DNA of 23,916 nucleotides, from assembly GCA_035276605.1 (NCBI GenBank), contig DATELN010000236.1, positions 1 through 23,916 of the forward strand. Reading direction: 5' to 3'. A program made the translations under genes and the position numbers. Positions 8,693 through 15,681 of the stretch are shown one piece after another (the stretch's first letter is position 1; each line of letters starts with the position of its first letter). The notes under the pieces were generated by a model. It had not been told where the DNA came from. It saw only the letters and a program-made list of their open reading frames with translations, and did no database searches. The DNA comes from GCA-003244245 sp035276605 (GTDB taxonomy: Bacteria > Actinomycetota > Actinomycetes > Mycobacteriales > Pseudonocardiaceae).

Positions 8693-9564
8693 CCCCGGCT
8701 GGTCCCGGTGGCGCCGGCGGCCGCGAGCATGGCTTCCAGGTCGAGCTGCCCGGGTTCCTCCCAGCGGGGTAGCTCGGGGATGCGGCGGATCAGCTCGAAG
8801 GCTTCCTGGACCATGGGGCCGTAGATGGTGGGGCCATGGCAGTTGGGCAGTACCTGGATGTCCAGCTCGGCGAGGGTATCGACGTGGGTGTGGAACTTGG
8901 CAGTGTCCAGCCACAGGTGCCAGGGGTGGTTGAGCCGGTTGACCAGCAGCACGCCGTCACGCCAGTCATCGCGGGCTAGCTCGGCGGCGTCCTGTGCGGG
9001 GTGGGCGATGTTGGCGCCGAAGGTATCGACGGACCAGTACACCCCGGTGCTGGGGTCGTAAAGCCCGCGTGTGGTGGGGTTGTCGAAAAACGGGGGTCGC
9101 AGCGCGACGAGGGTGCGGTCCCCGGCGGAGAAGCTCTCCCCGTCGCGGACCCAACGGGCCCGGTCGAAGGGCATCCAGAGGTCCTCGCTGTCCATCCCGT
9201 AGCGGGCCATGGAGAACCAGGTGCTGACCAGGGTCGCGTTCGAGCAGGCGTCCATTACCTGGCGCAGGTTGCCGGCATGGTCAGGGTCGTCGTGGGTGAG
9301 GAACACCCAGCGCACATCGGTCGGGTCGACGAGATTCCACACGTCCTGCAGCCACTGGTGACGGTTGGAGGGAGTGCCGGTGTCGACGATCACTGGTTCC
9401 CGGCCTCTGATCACTAGGGAGTTGACGTACAACATGCCAATCGGCGGCGCCGTGAGCAGCTGGGGGATGACGTAGGTCTCGGCGGCGATCCGGTACGGCG
9501 CGACCCGCAGGTCGGTCTCGGCTGTAGTGGTCACGGCTGTAGTGGTCACGGCAGTTGTGGTCAC
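8689..9564 (-). CDS. MBL-fold metallo-hydrolase
   Basis: A 291-aa metallo-beta-lactamase-fold protein. THDDPDHAG (His91, Asp93, Asp95, His96) replaces the common HxHxDH. Asp180 in YWSVDT and His243 in NCHG fit later ligands. The histidine normally found between them is not evident (TWFSMARYG), so this resembles the oxygen-binding di-iron subgroup with an altered site. The start is GTG 9564, with AGGAGG seven bases upstream. The longer open frame to 10035 runs under the LuxR gene and is rejected. The N-terminus is three VTTTA pentapeptides, encoded by a 15-bp tandem repeat that supplies three in-frame GTG codons. It is the first gene of the MBL-LLM-TDO run and is divergent from the LuxR regulator. 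Confidence 0.85.
   Translation of the reverse strand: MTTTAVTTTAVTTTAETDLRVAPYRIAAETYVIPQLLTAPPIGMLYVNSLVIRGREPVIVDTGTPSNRHQWLQDVWNLVDPTDVRWVFLTHDDPDHAGNLRQVMDACSNATLVSTWFSMARYGMDSEDLWMPFDRARWVRDGESFSAGDRTLVALRPPFFDNPTTRGLYDPSTGVYWSVDTFGANIAHPAQDAAELARDDWRDGVLLVNRLNHPWHLWLDTAKFHTHVDTLAELDIQVLPNCHGPTIYGPMVQEAFELIRRIPELPRWEEPGQLDLEAMLAAAGATGTSRG
9520..9564 (-). repeat. three tandem 15-bp repeats at the 5' end of the MBL gene
   Basis: Units at 9520-9534 and 9535-9549 are identical (GGCTGTAGTGGTCAC on +); 9550-9564 differs at two bases. They encode VTTTA three times. Confidence 0.9.
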
Positions 9565-9628
9565 GGCTGTCCTCCTCGGTGGGTCGGGGGATGAACCGAC
9601 GTTAGGAACGGAAGCCGACCGAGCCCAT

Positions 9629-9674
9629 CCCAGATCCCAGGGCTCTACGGCGATACGGGTCCCAGAAATCTGGG
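9629..9674. promoter_or_regulatory. paired dyad operators between MBL and LuxR genes
   Basis: CCCAGA-AA-TCTGGG (9661-9674) is a perfect 6-bp dyad with a 2-bp gap. A degenerate copy, CCCAGA-TC-CCAGGG, lies at 9629-9642. The copies start 32 bp apart, about three helical turns, in the 165-bp divergent spacer. Binding of the adjacent LuxR-type regulator is the natural inference. Confidence 0.5.
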
Positions 9675-9729
9675 TGTGTGGCCTTCGGGCGGCGCGTAGC
9701 ATCGCCCCGACAGCCAAGGGGGCCAGGGC

Positions 9730-10929
9730 ATGGACCGGGAGCGGCGGCGGCGGACGAAAAGCGAGATCACCAGCTTGTGCCACCGCGGGCTGGACGCCCG
9801 TTCCGTGTTCACCGCCACCGGGGATCGGCTGGCCCGGCTGGTGCCCTTCGACCACGCCTGCTGGCATGCCGTCGACCCGGCCACCCTGCTGTTCACCAGC
9901 GAGGTCTTGCACAACCTGTGTAGCGAGCCCCGGTTGCCCATGCACGAGTACGAGATCGATGACGTGAACAAGTGGGCGTGGTTGGCGCGGCAACCCTGGC
10001 CGGTCGCCGTGCTGAGCACCGCCACTCACGGCCACCCGCAGTCCAGTCCACGGTTCCGGGAGCTACTGGGGCCGCGCGGGATCGGTGACGAGTTGCGCGT
10101 CTCCTTCGTCGCCGACGGCCTGTGCTGGGCGTTCGCCGCGTTCTACCGGGATCGCCGGCGGCGCGAGTTCAGCGAGGACGAGGCCGCATTCGTGGCCGAG
10201 ATCGACGCCGTGATTGCCAGTGGGCTGCGCCGTGCTCTGCTGCTCGACGCGGTCACCGCGCCCGACTCGGCGCCCTGCCCGGGACCTGCCCTGGTGCTGG
10301 TCGACCGGGCCGGGCAGCTGGTCGGGGTCAACGACGTCGCAACTGAGCTGCTCGCCGAGCTGCTCGATGATGACAGCCCGACCCAACACGCCCTGCCGCA
10401 CGCGGTGCTCACCGTCGCCACCCGCGCCCGACTCGCCGCCTCGGGAGCAGACGCCCTGCCAGCGCGAGCCCGGGCCCGCACCCGCAGCGGGCGATGGATC
10501 GTGCTACACGGCACCCGCATGGGCGATGACCCGCAGGCTCCAACCGCGGTCATCATGGAACCGGCTCGGCAGAGCGAACTTGCCGAACTCATCGTTGCCG
10601 CCTACGGCCTGAGCCGCCGAGAGCGCGAGATCACCAGGCAGGTGCTGCGGGGCAACTCCACCGCGGCCATCGCCGCCGCACTGCACCTTTCCCCCCTCAC
10701 CGTGCAGGACCACCTCAAGGCGATCTTCACCAAGACCGGCGTGCGCAGCCGCCGCGAACTCGTCGCCACCATCTTCGCCGACCACTACCGGCCTCACCTG
10801 GACGCCGGCGACTCCGTCGGGCCCCACGGCCAATTTCAGCCGCGTACGCATTCTGCGAAGTCACAAATGATCTCGGCTGGAAATGGTCTTTCCGGTGGTC
10901 ATGAACGTTCCGCTGGAGGTGCGGGTTAG
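9730..10929 (+). CDS. LuxR-family transcriptional regulator with N-terminal sensory region
   Basis: A 399-aa regulator. Residues about 10-170 look like a GAF-type sensory region (LARLVPFDHACWHAVDP, then SFVADGLCWAFAAFYR and FSEDEAAFVAEI). About 180-280 look PAS-like (LVLVDRAGQLVGVNDVA). The LuxR/GerE helix-turn-helix is at 287-350 (YGLSRREREITRQVLRG, then STAAIAAALHLSPLTVQDHLK). No receiver domain is present, so it is probably not a classical response regulator. ATG 9730 follows an AAGGGGGCC purine run. It is divergent from the MBL-LLM-TDO run and separated by a spacer with dyads, so it probably controls that run and itself. The ligand is unknown. The C-terminal tail of about 45 residues after the HTH looks low in conservation. 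Confidence 0.85.
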   Translation: MDRERRRRTKSEITSLCHRGLDARSVFTATGDRLARLVPFDHACWHAVDPATLLFTSEVLHNLCSEPRLPMHEYEIDDVNKWAWLARQPWPVAVLSTATHGHPQSSPRFRELLGPRGIGDELRVSFVADGLCWAFAAFYRDRRRREFSEDEAAFVAEIDAVIASGLRRALLLDAVTAPDSAPCPGPALVLVDRAGQLVGVNDVATELLAELLDDDSPTQHALPHAVLTVATRARLAASGADALPARARARTRSGRWIVLHGTRMGDDPQAPTAVIMEPARQSELAELIVAAYGLSRREREITRQVLRGNSTAAIAAALHLSPLTVQDHLKAIFTKTGVRSRRELVATIFADHYRPHLDAGDSVGPHGQFQPRTHSAKSQMISAGNGLSGGHERSAGGAG

Positions 10930-10934
10930 CCCGC
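10921..10934 (+). terminator. small hairpin overlapping the LuxR stop codon
   Basis: GCGGG-TTAG-CCCGC forms a 5-bp stem that includes the TAG stop in the loop. There is no T-run after it, so it is a weak terminator candidate. Confidence 0.2.
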
Positions 10935-11096
10935 CAGGGCGAGTGACGAGCTGCTCGGCCAGCCTGCTCGCGATAGGTAAACGCCAAGCCATGGACGCTA
11001 GCGAAGAAATTCCGCGGCTGGGCTGACGCAGGCGCGGTGCTGGGATGCTCATTGGACAGGGACGGTCGTGCTCTGCCGGCCACGTACCCTCGAGTC

Positions 11097-12554
11097 ATGA
11101 GCGTCACCGCGCGGTCACTGTTGGACTTCGATCACTCCTACGCCCGCGAACTGCCCCGCTTATGCGAGCCGTGGACGGCGGCATCGGTGCCGGCGCCCGC
11201 CCTGCTGATGCTCAACGAGGAACTGGCCACTGAGTTGGGTGCCGACGCCGAGGCGTTGCGGACGCCGGCCGGCGTCGCGTTGCTGGTCGGCAACGCGGTC
11301 CCGGACGGAGTATGCCCGGTCGCGCAGGCTTATGCCGGGCATCAGTTCGGCGGGTACGTGCCCCGGCTAGGCGATGGCCGGGCGCTACTGCTCGGCGAAC
11401 TGGTCGACGGCGAAGGCCGCCGCCGCGACCTGCATCTGAAGGGCTCCGGTCGTACCCCGTTCGCCCGGGGTGCGGACGGGAAAGCGGCCGTCGGGCCGAT
11501 GCTGCGGGAGTACGTGATCGGGGAGGCGATGCACGCCCTCGGCATCCCCACTAGCCGGGCGCTTGCGGTGGTGACCACCGGTGAGCAGGTCGCGCGGGAG
11601 ACAATGCTGCCCGGTGCGGTGCTCGCGCGGGTGGCGGCAAGCCATCTGCGCGTCGGCACGTTCCAGTACGCCGCCGGGTCCGGGGATCCGGCGCTCGTCC
11701 GGAAGCTGGCCGACTACGCGATCGCGCGCCATTATCCCGACGCGGCCGAGGCGCAGCACCCCTATCTGGAGTTTTACCGGCGCGTGATCGACGCGCAGGC
11801 ATCGCTTGTCGCCCGCTGGATGCTCGTCGGGTTCGTGCACGGAGTCATGAATACCGACAACATGACGATCTCCGGAGAGACCATCGACTACGGCCCCTGC
11901 GCGTTCATGGACGCATTCGACCCCGCGACGGTCTTCAGCTCGATCGACTACGGTGGCCGCTACGCCTACGGCAACCAGCCCCGGATCGCGCAGTGGAACC
12001 TGGCGCGGCTGGGCGAGACGTTGCTGCCGCTGATCGACGCAAACACCGACGCCGCGGTCGAGGCCGCCACCGACGCGCTGACCTCGTTCGTCGAGCGCTA
12101 CGAGGGCTACTGGACCAGCGGCATGGCCGCCAAGCTCGGTCTCGACGCACCTGACCGACCGCTGATCCAGGATCTGCTGGCCCTGCTACACGCGCAGCGC
12201 GTGGACTTCACGCAGTTTTTCCGCGCGCTGTCGGCGCACCTGCGGGGACGCCCGGCGCGGTCCCTGTTTACCGAGCCGGAGGCGTTCGATGCCTGGGCTG
12301 CGCGGTGGCAAGCCCTGCTCCCACCGGAGCCCAACGCCGTAACGGCAGCCATGGACCGCGTCAACCCGATCTACGTTCCGCGCAACCATCGCGTGGAAGA
12401 GGCGCTAACCGCCGCCACCGACGGCGACATCGCGCCGTTTCGCCGCCTCGTCGAAGTCGTTACCCGCCCGTTTATCCAGCGCCCAGGCCTGGAGCGGTAC
12501 GCCGAGTCGGCACCCGCGAGCTGCGGTCCTTACGTCACCTACTGCGGCACCTAA
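11097..12554 (+). CDS. selO: SelO protein adenylyltransferase (YdiU/UPF0061 family)
   Basis: A 485-aa pseudokinase-fold AMPylase that transfers AMP from ATP to protein hydroxyl side chains. Family blocks are AYAGHQFGGYVPRLGDGRA (79-97), HLKGSGRTPFARGADGKA with Lys115, LREYVIGEAMHALGIPT, HGVMNTDNMTISG with Asn252/Asp254, DYGPCAFMD with metal-binding Asp264, and the terminal CGT with Cys483, the position of the redox Cys/Sec in the family. Length and both ends are normal. ATG 11097 is chosen because the family begins here; an in-frame ATG at 11037 would add an unrelated 20 residues. There is no Shine-Dalgarno, and TACCCT at 11086-11091 lies just upstream, so leaderless translation is possible. 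It appears to be a single-gene unit. Confidence 0.92.
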   Translation: MSVTARSLLDFDHSYARELPRLCEPWTAASVPAPALLMLNEELATELGADAEALRTPAGVALLVGNAVPDGVCPVAQAYAGHQFGGYVPRLGDGRALLLGELVDGEGRRRDLHLKGSGRTPFARGADGKAAVGPMLREYVIGEAMHALGIPTSRALAVVTTGEQVARETMLPGAVLARVAASHLRVGTFQYAAGSGDPALVRKLADYAIARHYPDAAEAQHPYLEFYRRVIDAQASLVARWMLVGFVHGVMNTDNMTISGETIDYGPCAFMDAFDPATVFSSIDYGGRYAYGNQPRIAQWNLARLGETLLPLIDANTDAAVEAATDALTSFVERYEGYWTSGMAAKLGLDAPDRPLIQDLLALLHAQRVDFTQFFRALSAHLRGRPARSLFTEPEAFDAWAARWQALLPPEPNAVTAAMDRVNPIYVPRNHRVEEALTAATDGDIAPFRRLVEVVTRPFIQRPGLERYAESAPASCGPYVTYCGT

Positions 12555-12758
12555 GATGTGGCGTCACGGTGGCGGTCTGCATCATCACCGGGTCAAGGTG
12601 GTCATCGATGCTCCACGACTATGTGCCGCTGCGCGTTCCATAGTTAATGAGCACATGGGTGGTGTCGGCGCGTGAGCAGGGTATGGCGCTGCCGCTGTGT
12701 TCGTAGGAGATCGACGAGCGCGCCGTCATCCTCGGCAGCATAACGCTGTCGCGTCTCG

Positions 12759-12980
12759 TCAGGGGTTTGTCGGTGACGCACCTGGCTCTGGGTCTGGCGG
12801 GGGTGGCTGGGGTGGCCGGTTGAGGACGACGCCGCGTTCCCGAATGGCCGCTGCCAGCGCGAGCGTGGCGAACACCTGAGCCATCGCGATCTCACTGAGC
12901 TCGCTGTCGGTGATTCTGGCGGTCGTGCCGGCGCGAGATAGGGCATCCATCGTTTCCGTGACGAATAGCTCATAGCTCAC
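12759..12980 (-). CDS. small conserved-looking hypothetical protein
   Basis: A 73-aa protein starting at GTG 12980, with AGG 5 nt upstream. Residues 1-50 are predicted amphipathic helices (ELFVTETMDALSRAG, SELSEIAMAQVFATLALAAAI). The tail is a Pro-rich stretch beginning NRPPQP. Codon use in this frame is GC3-rich and the peptide looks natural. The overlapping ORF from ATG 12973 in another frame looks random and is rejected. Function is not known. A GTCAC-N5-GTGAC dyad lies 50 bp upstream. Confidence 0.6.
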   Translation of the reverse strand: MSYELFVTETMDALSRAGTTARITDSELSEIAMAQVFATLALAAAIRERGVVLNRPPQPPPPDPEPGASPTNP

Positions 12981-13520
12981 GGGAGCCTATCGGCAGGTCG
13001 GGCCGATTAGTTACAGTCCGGGTTGGCACAGTCACAAACAGTGACATCGTCCCTGCTACCTGGCTCGCGGGGATGGCGCAGCATCGCCCGTCTACGCGAT
13101 CGGGATGATCGTCCCAGGGCTTTCGCCGCCATGCGGTACTTCGCCGTCCGGCGGGCGTCTAGCGGCACGTAGCACAGAACGTGCCAGCCAGAGCTTGCTA
13201 CTCACCACCGTGGTGACGATGACATTGCCTGCCATCGGCCGGGCTCTACGCCATGCCCCGTGGCCACCGCAAGATCGCCTGACGCCAACACGTCTCGGAC
13301 GATCACGCGGTGGCCGCTCTGCCTCCGAAACCGCCACGCAGTAAGATAACGATTTACGGCGGGAGTACAGGGACGGGACTTCCTAATGAATCGATGCCGT
13401 CGGTGAAATAGCGGCCGCCCAACTAGCTCGACGGGCTGGAGGCGTGCGGATACCTTTGCGCGGCTATGGGCTCGCCGTCCGCTGATTCTCAGTCAAAATA
13501 GTTAACGGCACCGCATGCGA
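12981..13520. other. 540-bp spacer, no convincing gene
   Basis: The only structure noted is GTCAC-AAACA-GTGAC at 13031-13045, upstream of the minus-strand small gene and a possible operator. ORFs on both strands at 13092-13344 lack ribosome sites and recognisable protein character. Confidence 0.5.
13031..13045. promoter_or_regulatory. dyad GTCAC-N5-GTGAC
   Basis: A perfect 5-bp inverted repeat with a 5-nt gap, 50 bp before the GTG of the 73-aa protein. This is operator-like by position only. Confidence 0.3.
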
Positions 13521-13880
13521 TCACCGGGATCCGCCGTTACCGCCGTTAGCGTCACCGCCATCACCACCGACGCCGCTACCAGCGTCGTTAGTCTGGTCAC
13601 CGAACAGGACGATGTTCAAAAGGTTGAGGCCGAGGCCGCCGCTACCTTTACCGCCGTTACCGCCGTCACCACCGTTACCGCCCCTGCCGTCGCCGCCGTA
13701 CCAGCTATGACCACCATCGCCATGCCCACCATCGCCATGCCCACCGCCGCCGTGCCCACCGCCGCCATGGCCACCGCCGCCTTCGCAGCCACACCGGTAA
13801 AACAGGGACAAGACCGTACGGGCGGGAAGTAGCTCGACGTGCTGGCCGTCAATCTGGACAGAGCTCAGTGCATGAGACAT
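13521..13880 (-). CDS. Gly/His-rich small protein with a non-repetitive N-terminal leader
   Basis: A 119-aa protein with a strong start: AAGGAGG 7 nt before ATG 13880. Residues 1-29 are an ordinary, possibly conserved leader (QIDGQHVELLPARTVLSLF). Then come Cys30 and Cys32 (CGC), five GGHGx-type pentads at 36-60, a Gly/Asp/Asn-rich block at 61-82, a hydrophobic patch at 83-94 (LGLNLLNIVLFG) and a Gly-rich tail. There is no signal peptide. It resembles neither an enzyme nor a membrane protein. A ribosomally made peptide precursor, a metal-binding protein or a surface-associated Gly-rich protein are all possible. No maturation enzyme or transporter lies beside it. The repeats make the DNA strikingly CCGCC/CCACC-rich on the + strand. 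Confidence 0.75.
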   Translation of the reverse strand: MSHALSSVQIDGQHVELLPARTVLSLFYRCGCEGGGGHGGGGHGGGGHGDGGHGDGGHSWYGGDGRGGNGGDGGNGGKGSGGLGLNLLNIVLFGDQTNDAGSGVGGDGGDANGGNGGSR

Positions 13881-14358
13881 TAAATCCTCCTTATGGACCG
13901 TAGCCCGGGGCATAGAACGCCTCATCGACGGCAGTGCCGATTCAGCGTCTCCACACCATGACTGAAAGAAGATGGCATGGCAACAGGTATTGGCTCCTAA
14001 CTTTGCGTTTCGCTACTTAAGCTAACCGCGCCAGCTACTTAGCCAGACGCGCATAGCCCCGAAGATTCGAGCGACCGGTTACCTAACCCCGCAAAGCCGA
14101 GTACCTACTATCAGCCGTCGAAAAGGGCAAATCTCACAGACTTGGAACAAGTCCACGGTAGGCGGACACCGCTGCAGCGTGTCCGCTCAGCCGCTCGGAA
14201 TTCGAGAGTCAGCGAAGCGCCTGACTCAAAAGCATACAGCCACCCTTTCTATCGTTCACCAAGTCGGCAGTCCCCAGCGGCCGCCAGAAACTGACCTGCT
14301 CGTACAGTTGGGATGCGAGATCCAGATCAAGTTGGATGACTCGATCATCTTCCGATTC
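13881..14358. other. spacer without recognisable gene
   Basis: Less GC-biased sequence upstream of the Gly/His-rich gene. It must hold that gene's promoter, but no convincing -35/-10 pair was identified. Open frames here are not protein-like until the integrase remnant at 14359. Confidence 0.4.
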
Positions 14359-14454
14359 ACAAAGGGTAGAAGCCATCGTAGGCGTTCGGCGCCTTCCCCG
14401 GTTCTCGCGCTATTTCGGGAGCATAAAAAAGTCCGGCACCAAGATCTTCGTGAG
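14359..14454 (+). pseudogene. tyrosine recombinase (integrase) fragment
   Basis: About 32 codons read TKGRSHRRRSAPSPVLALFREHKK... and correspond to the integrase segment before the catalytic half (PKT..RR.V.LP.PV...LR.HR). A 25-nt stretch here (14393-14417) matches the 17.8-kb integrase remnant at 23 of 25 positions. No catalytic residues remain, so this is a relic. Confidence 0.55.
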
Positions 14455-14612
14455 TGCAGCACTTTTGAGCGGAATGGCACCACTGAACGCGAGTTGCGGG
14501 ATCGTCCGCGTGAGAACCGGGTTTCGTATCACGTTTGATTCCAACGCCAACCTCTATCGACGGTGGGTGGAGCGAGCGTCCGGGAGCGTCCTCGGCACAC
14601 CGAACGATGTGG

Positions 14613-14622
14613 CACAATTGTG
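14613..14622. promoter_or_regulatory. palindrome CACAATTGTG at the antitoxin start
   Basis: A perfect 10-bp palindrome ending 3 bp before the antitoxin ATG, a typical place for autorepression by a Phd/YefM antitoxin. CACAAT could also serve as a -10, which would give a leaderless or near-leaderless transcript. Confidence 0.5.
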
Positions 14623-14625
14623 GCC

Positions 14626-14898
14626 ATGGCGGTGGAGCCGCTGCGCACCGTACGTGATCATCTGTCTGACTTCGTAGACCGGGCCGAGCGCGAGCACGAG
14701 CGCGTCGTTGTCACCCGCAACGGCAGACCAGTCGCCGTACTGATCGGGTACGACGACCTTGCCGCCCTCGAAGAGACCCTGGAGATCCTCAGCGACCCCG
14801 AAGCCATGGCCGACATCCGCGAGGCGCGGAACGAAGTCGCTCGCGGCGAGGTGATCGAGGGAATTGAGGCGGTGCGCGCACTGCGGCCCCGACGGTGA
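14626..14898 (+). CDS. type II antitoxin, Phd/YefM family
   Basis: A 90-aa DNA-binding antitoxin. The N-terminal Phd/YefM fold reads LRTVRDHLSDFVDRAEREHERVVVTRNGRPVAVLIGYDD (split here by its own helices), followed by an acidic helical C-terminal region about 45-90 (LEETLEILSDPEA...) that would wrap the toxin. It neutralises the RelE-type toxin and should repress the operon through the palindrome at 14613-14622. ATG 14626 is preferred to an upstream in-frame GTG/ATG because the family begins here. Its TGA overlaps the toxin GTG by 4 nt. Confidence 0.88.
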   Translation: MAVEPLRTVRDHLSDFVDRAEREHERVVVTRNGRPVAVLIGYDDLAALEETLEILSDPEAMADIREARNEVARGEVIEGIEAVRALRPRR

Positions 14899-15173
14899 CC
14901 GAGCCATATCGTCGACTGCGGGTGACGGCCAGTGCCGGCCGGGCCATTCAGCACAATTTGGCTGAAGGCATCGCGGCAGCAGTCCTCGAATTCATCACGG
15001 GCACCCTACTGGAGAATCCGCACCGTGTCGGCAACGCTTTGCGCCGCGAGCTCACAGGGATCTATTCCGCCCGCCGAGGTGCCTTCCGCATTGTCTACGA
15101 GATCGACGACGACATTCGTCTTGTCACCGTGCTTCGCGTCGAGCACCGCGCCGACGTCTATCGCCCGCGTTAA
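14895..15173 (+). CDS. type II toxin, RelE/ParE superfamily
   Basis: A 92-aa toxin starting at GTG 14895, overlapping the antitoxin stop by GTGA. The RelE core is visible: VTASAGRAIQHNL helix, then RRELTGIYSARRGAFRIVYEIDDD and VTVLRVEHRADVYR, with the conserved Arg, His and Tyr of the family near the end. RelE members cut mRNA in the ribosome A site; ParE members poison gyrase. The GIYSARRG.FRIVY and HR.DVYR motifs favour the RelE side. Length is normal and no damage is visible. Confidence 0.88.
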   Translation: MTEPYRRLRVTASAGRAIQHNLAEGIAAAVLEFITGTLLENPHRVGNALRRELTGIYSARRGAFRIVYEIDDDIRLVTVLRVEHRADVYRPR

Positions 15174-15681
15174 GAGTGGTTCCTAATCTACACACCCAAA
15201 CCGACCACCGGCAGCATCGTTTCGGTCCTGCCACCTGCGAACACGACGCTGGGCAGGCACTGGTGGGTTAGCTGGCCCGAGGCACCGTGTGGACCCCTGA
15301 GTTTCGCCGGGTTCGAGACTGATGCCCTACACCCGTACTTGCTCGTTTCGAAGATGATTCCCTGGCGGCAGGGCCGAGGTTCGACGAAGACTCGTGCGCT
15401 TGTTACAGGCCCGGTGGAGTCCGGTGAGGCCTGACTCGGATTCCACGGTTACTGTACTTCGCTGCAGTACGGGACCCTTCGCTCCCAAAGCGGTGTGCAA
15501 CAGTCCGGCAGCGCGTACGTGACCTGCTGGGCTTGTGCGTGAGGATGCCAAGGAGCGGGCATGGGTCGCCTGTCGTTGCTGTCGGATTCGGCTGTCAAGG
15601 TCATTATCTGTCTGTGATCAGCTTTGGTGTGGTTACGGACTGCTTTCCGGCGGGATCGTGGTTGGCTGTGCTGGGGGGAGC
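15174..15681. other. 508-bp spacer between toxin and glycosyltransferase
   Basis: No gene with a start and ribosome site was found. A frame open from about 15218 to 15433 has no start codon. A TACTG-N10-CAGTA inverted repeat sits at 15450-15469. The glycosyltransferase promoter should be here. Confidence 0.4.

Noticed and set aside
8693..8914. LLM gene start at 8914
   Set aside because: The extension lies wholly inside the MBL gene and is Pro/Arg-rich shadow sequence.
9565..10035. MBL gene start at 10035
   Set aside because: This would overlap the LuxR gene on the opposite strand with low-complexity protein. GTG 9564 has a perfect ribosome site.
13092..13344. ORFs on both strands in the spacer
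   Set aside because: No ribosome site, Arg/Pro-rich products and mutual overlap.
13633..13800. CCGCC/CCACC-rich tract as a CRISPR or minisatellite
   Set aside because: The periodicity follows Gly/His codons of the minus-strand protein; there are no spacers.
14529..14542. CACGTTTGATTCCA shared with 23844-23857 as an att pair
   Set aside because: A 14-bp match is expected about once by chance in a window this size, and neither copy lies at a recombinase boundary.
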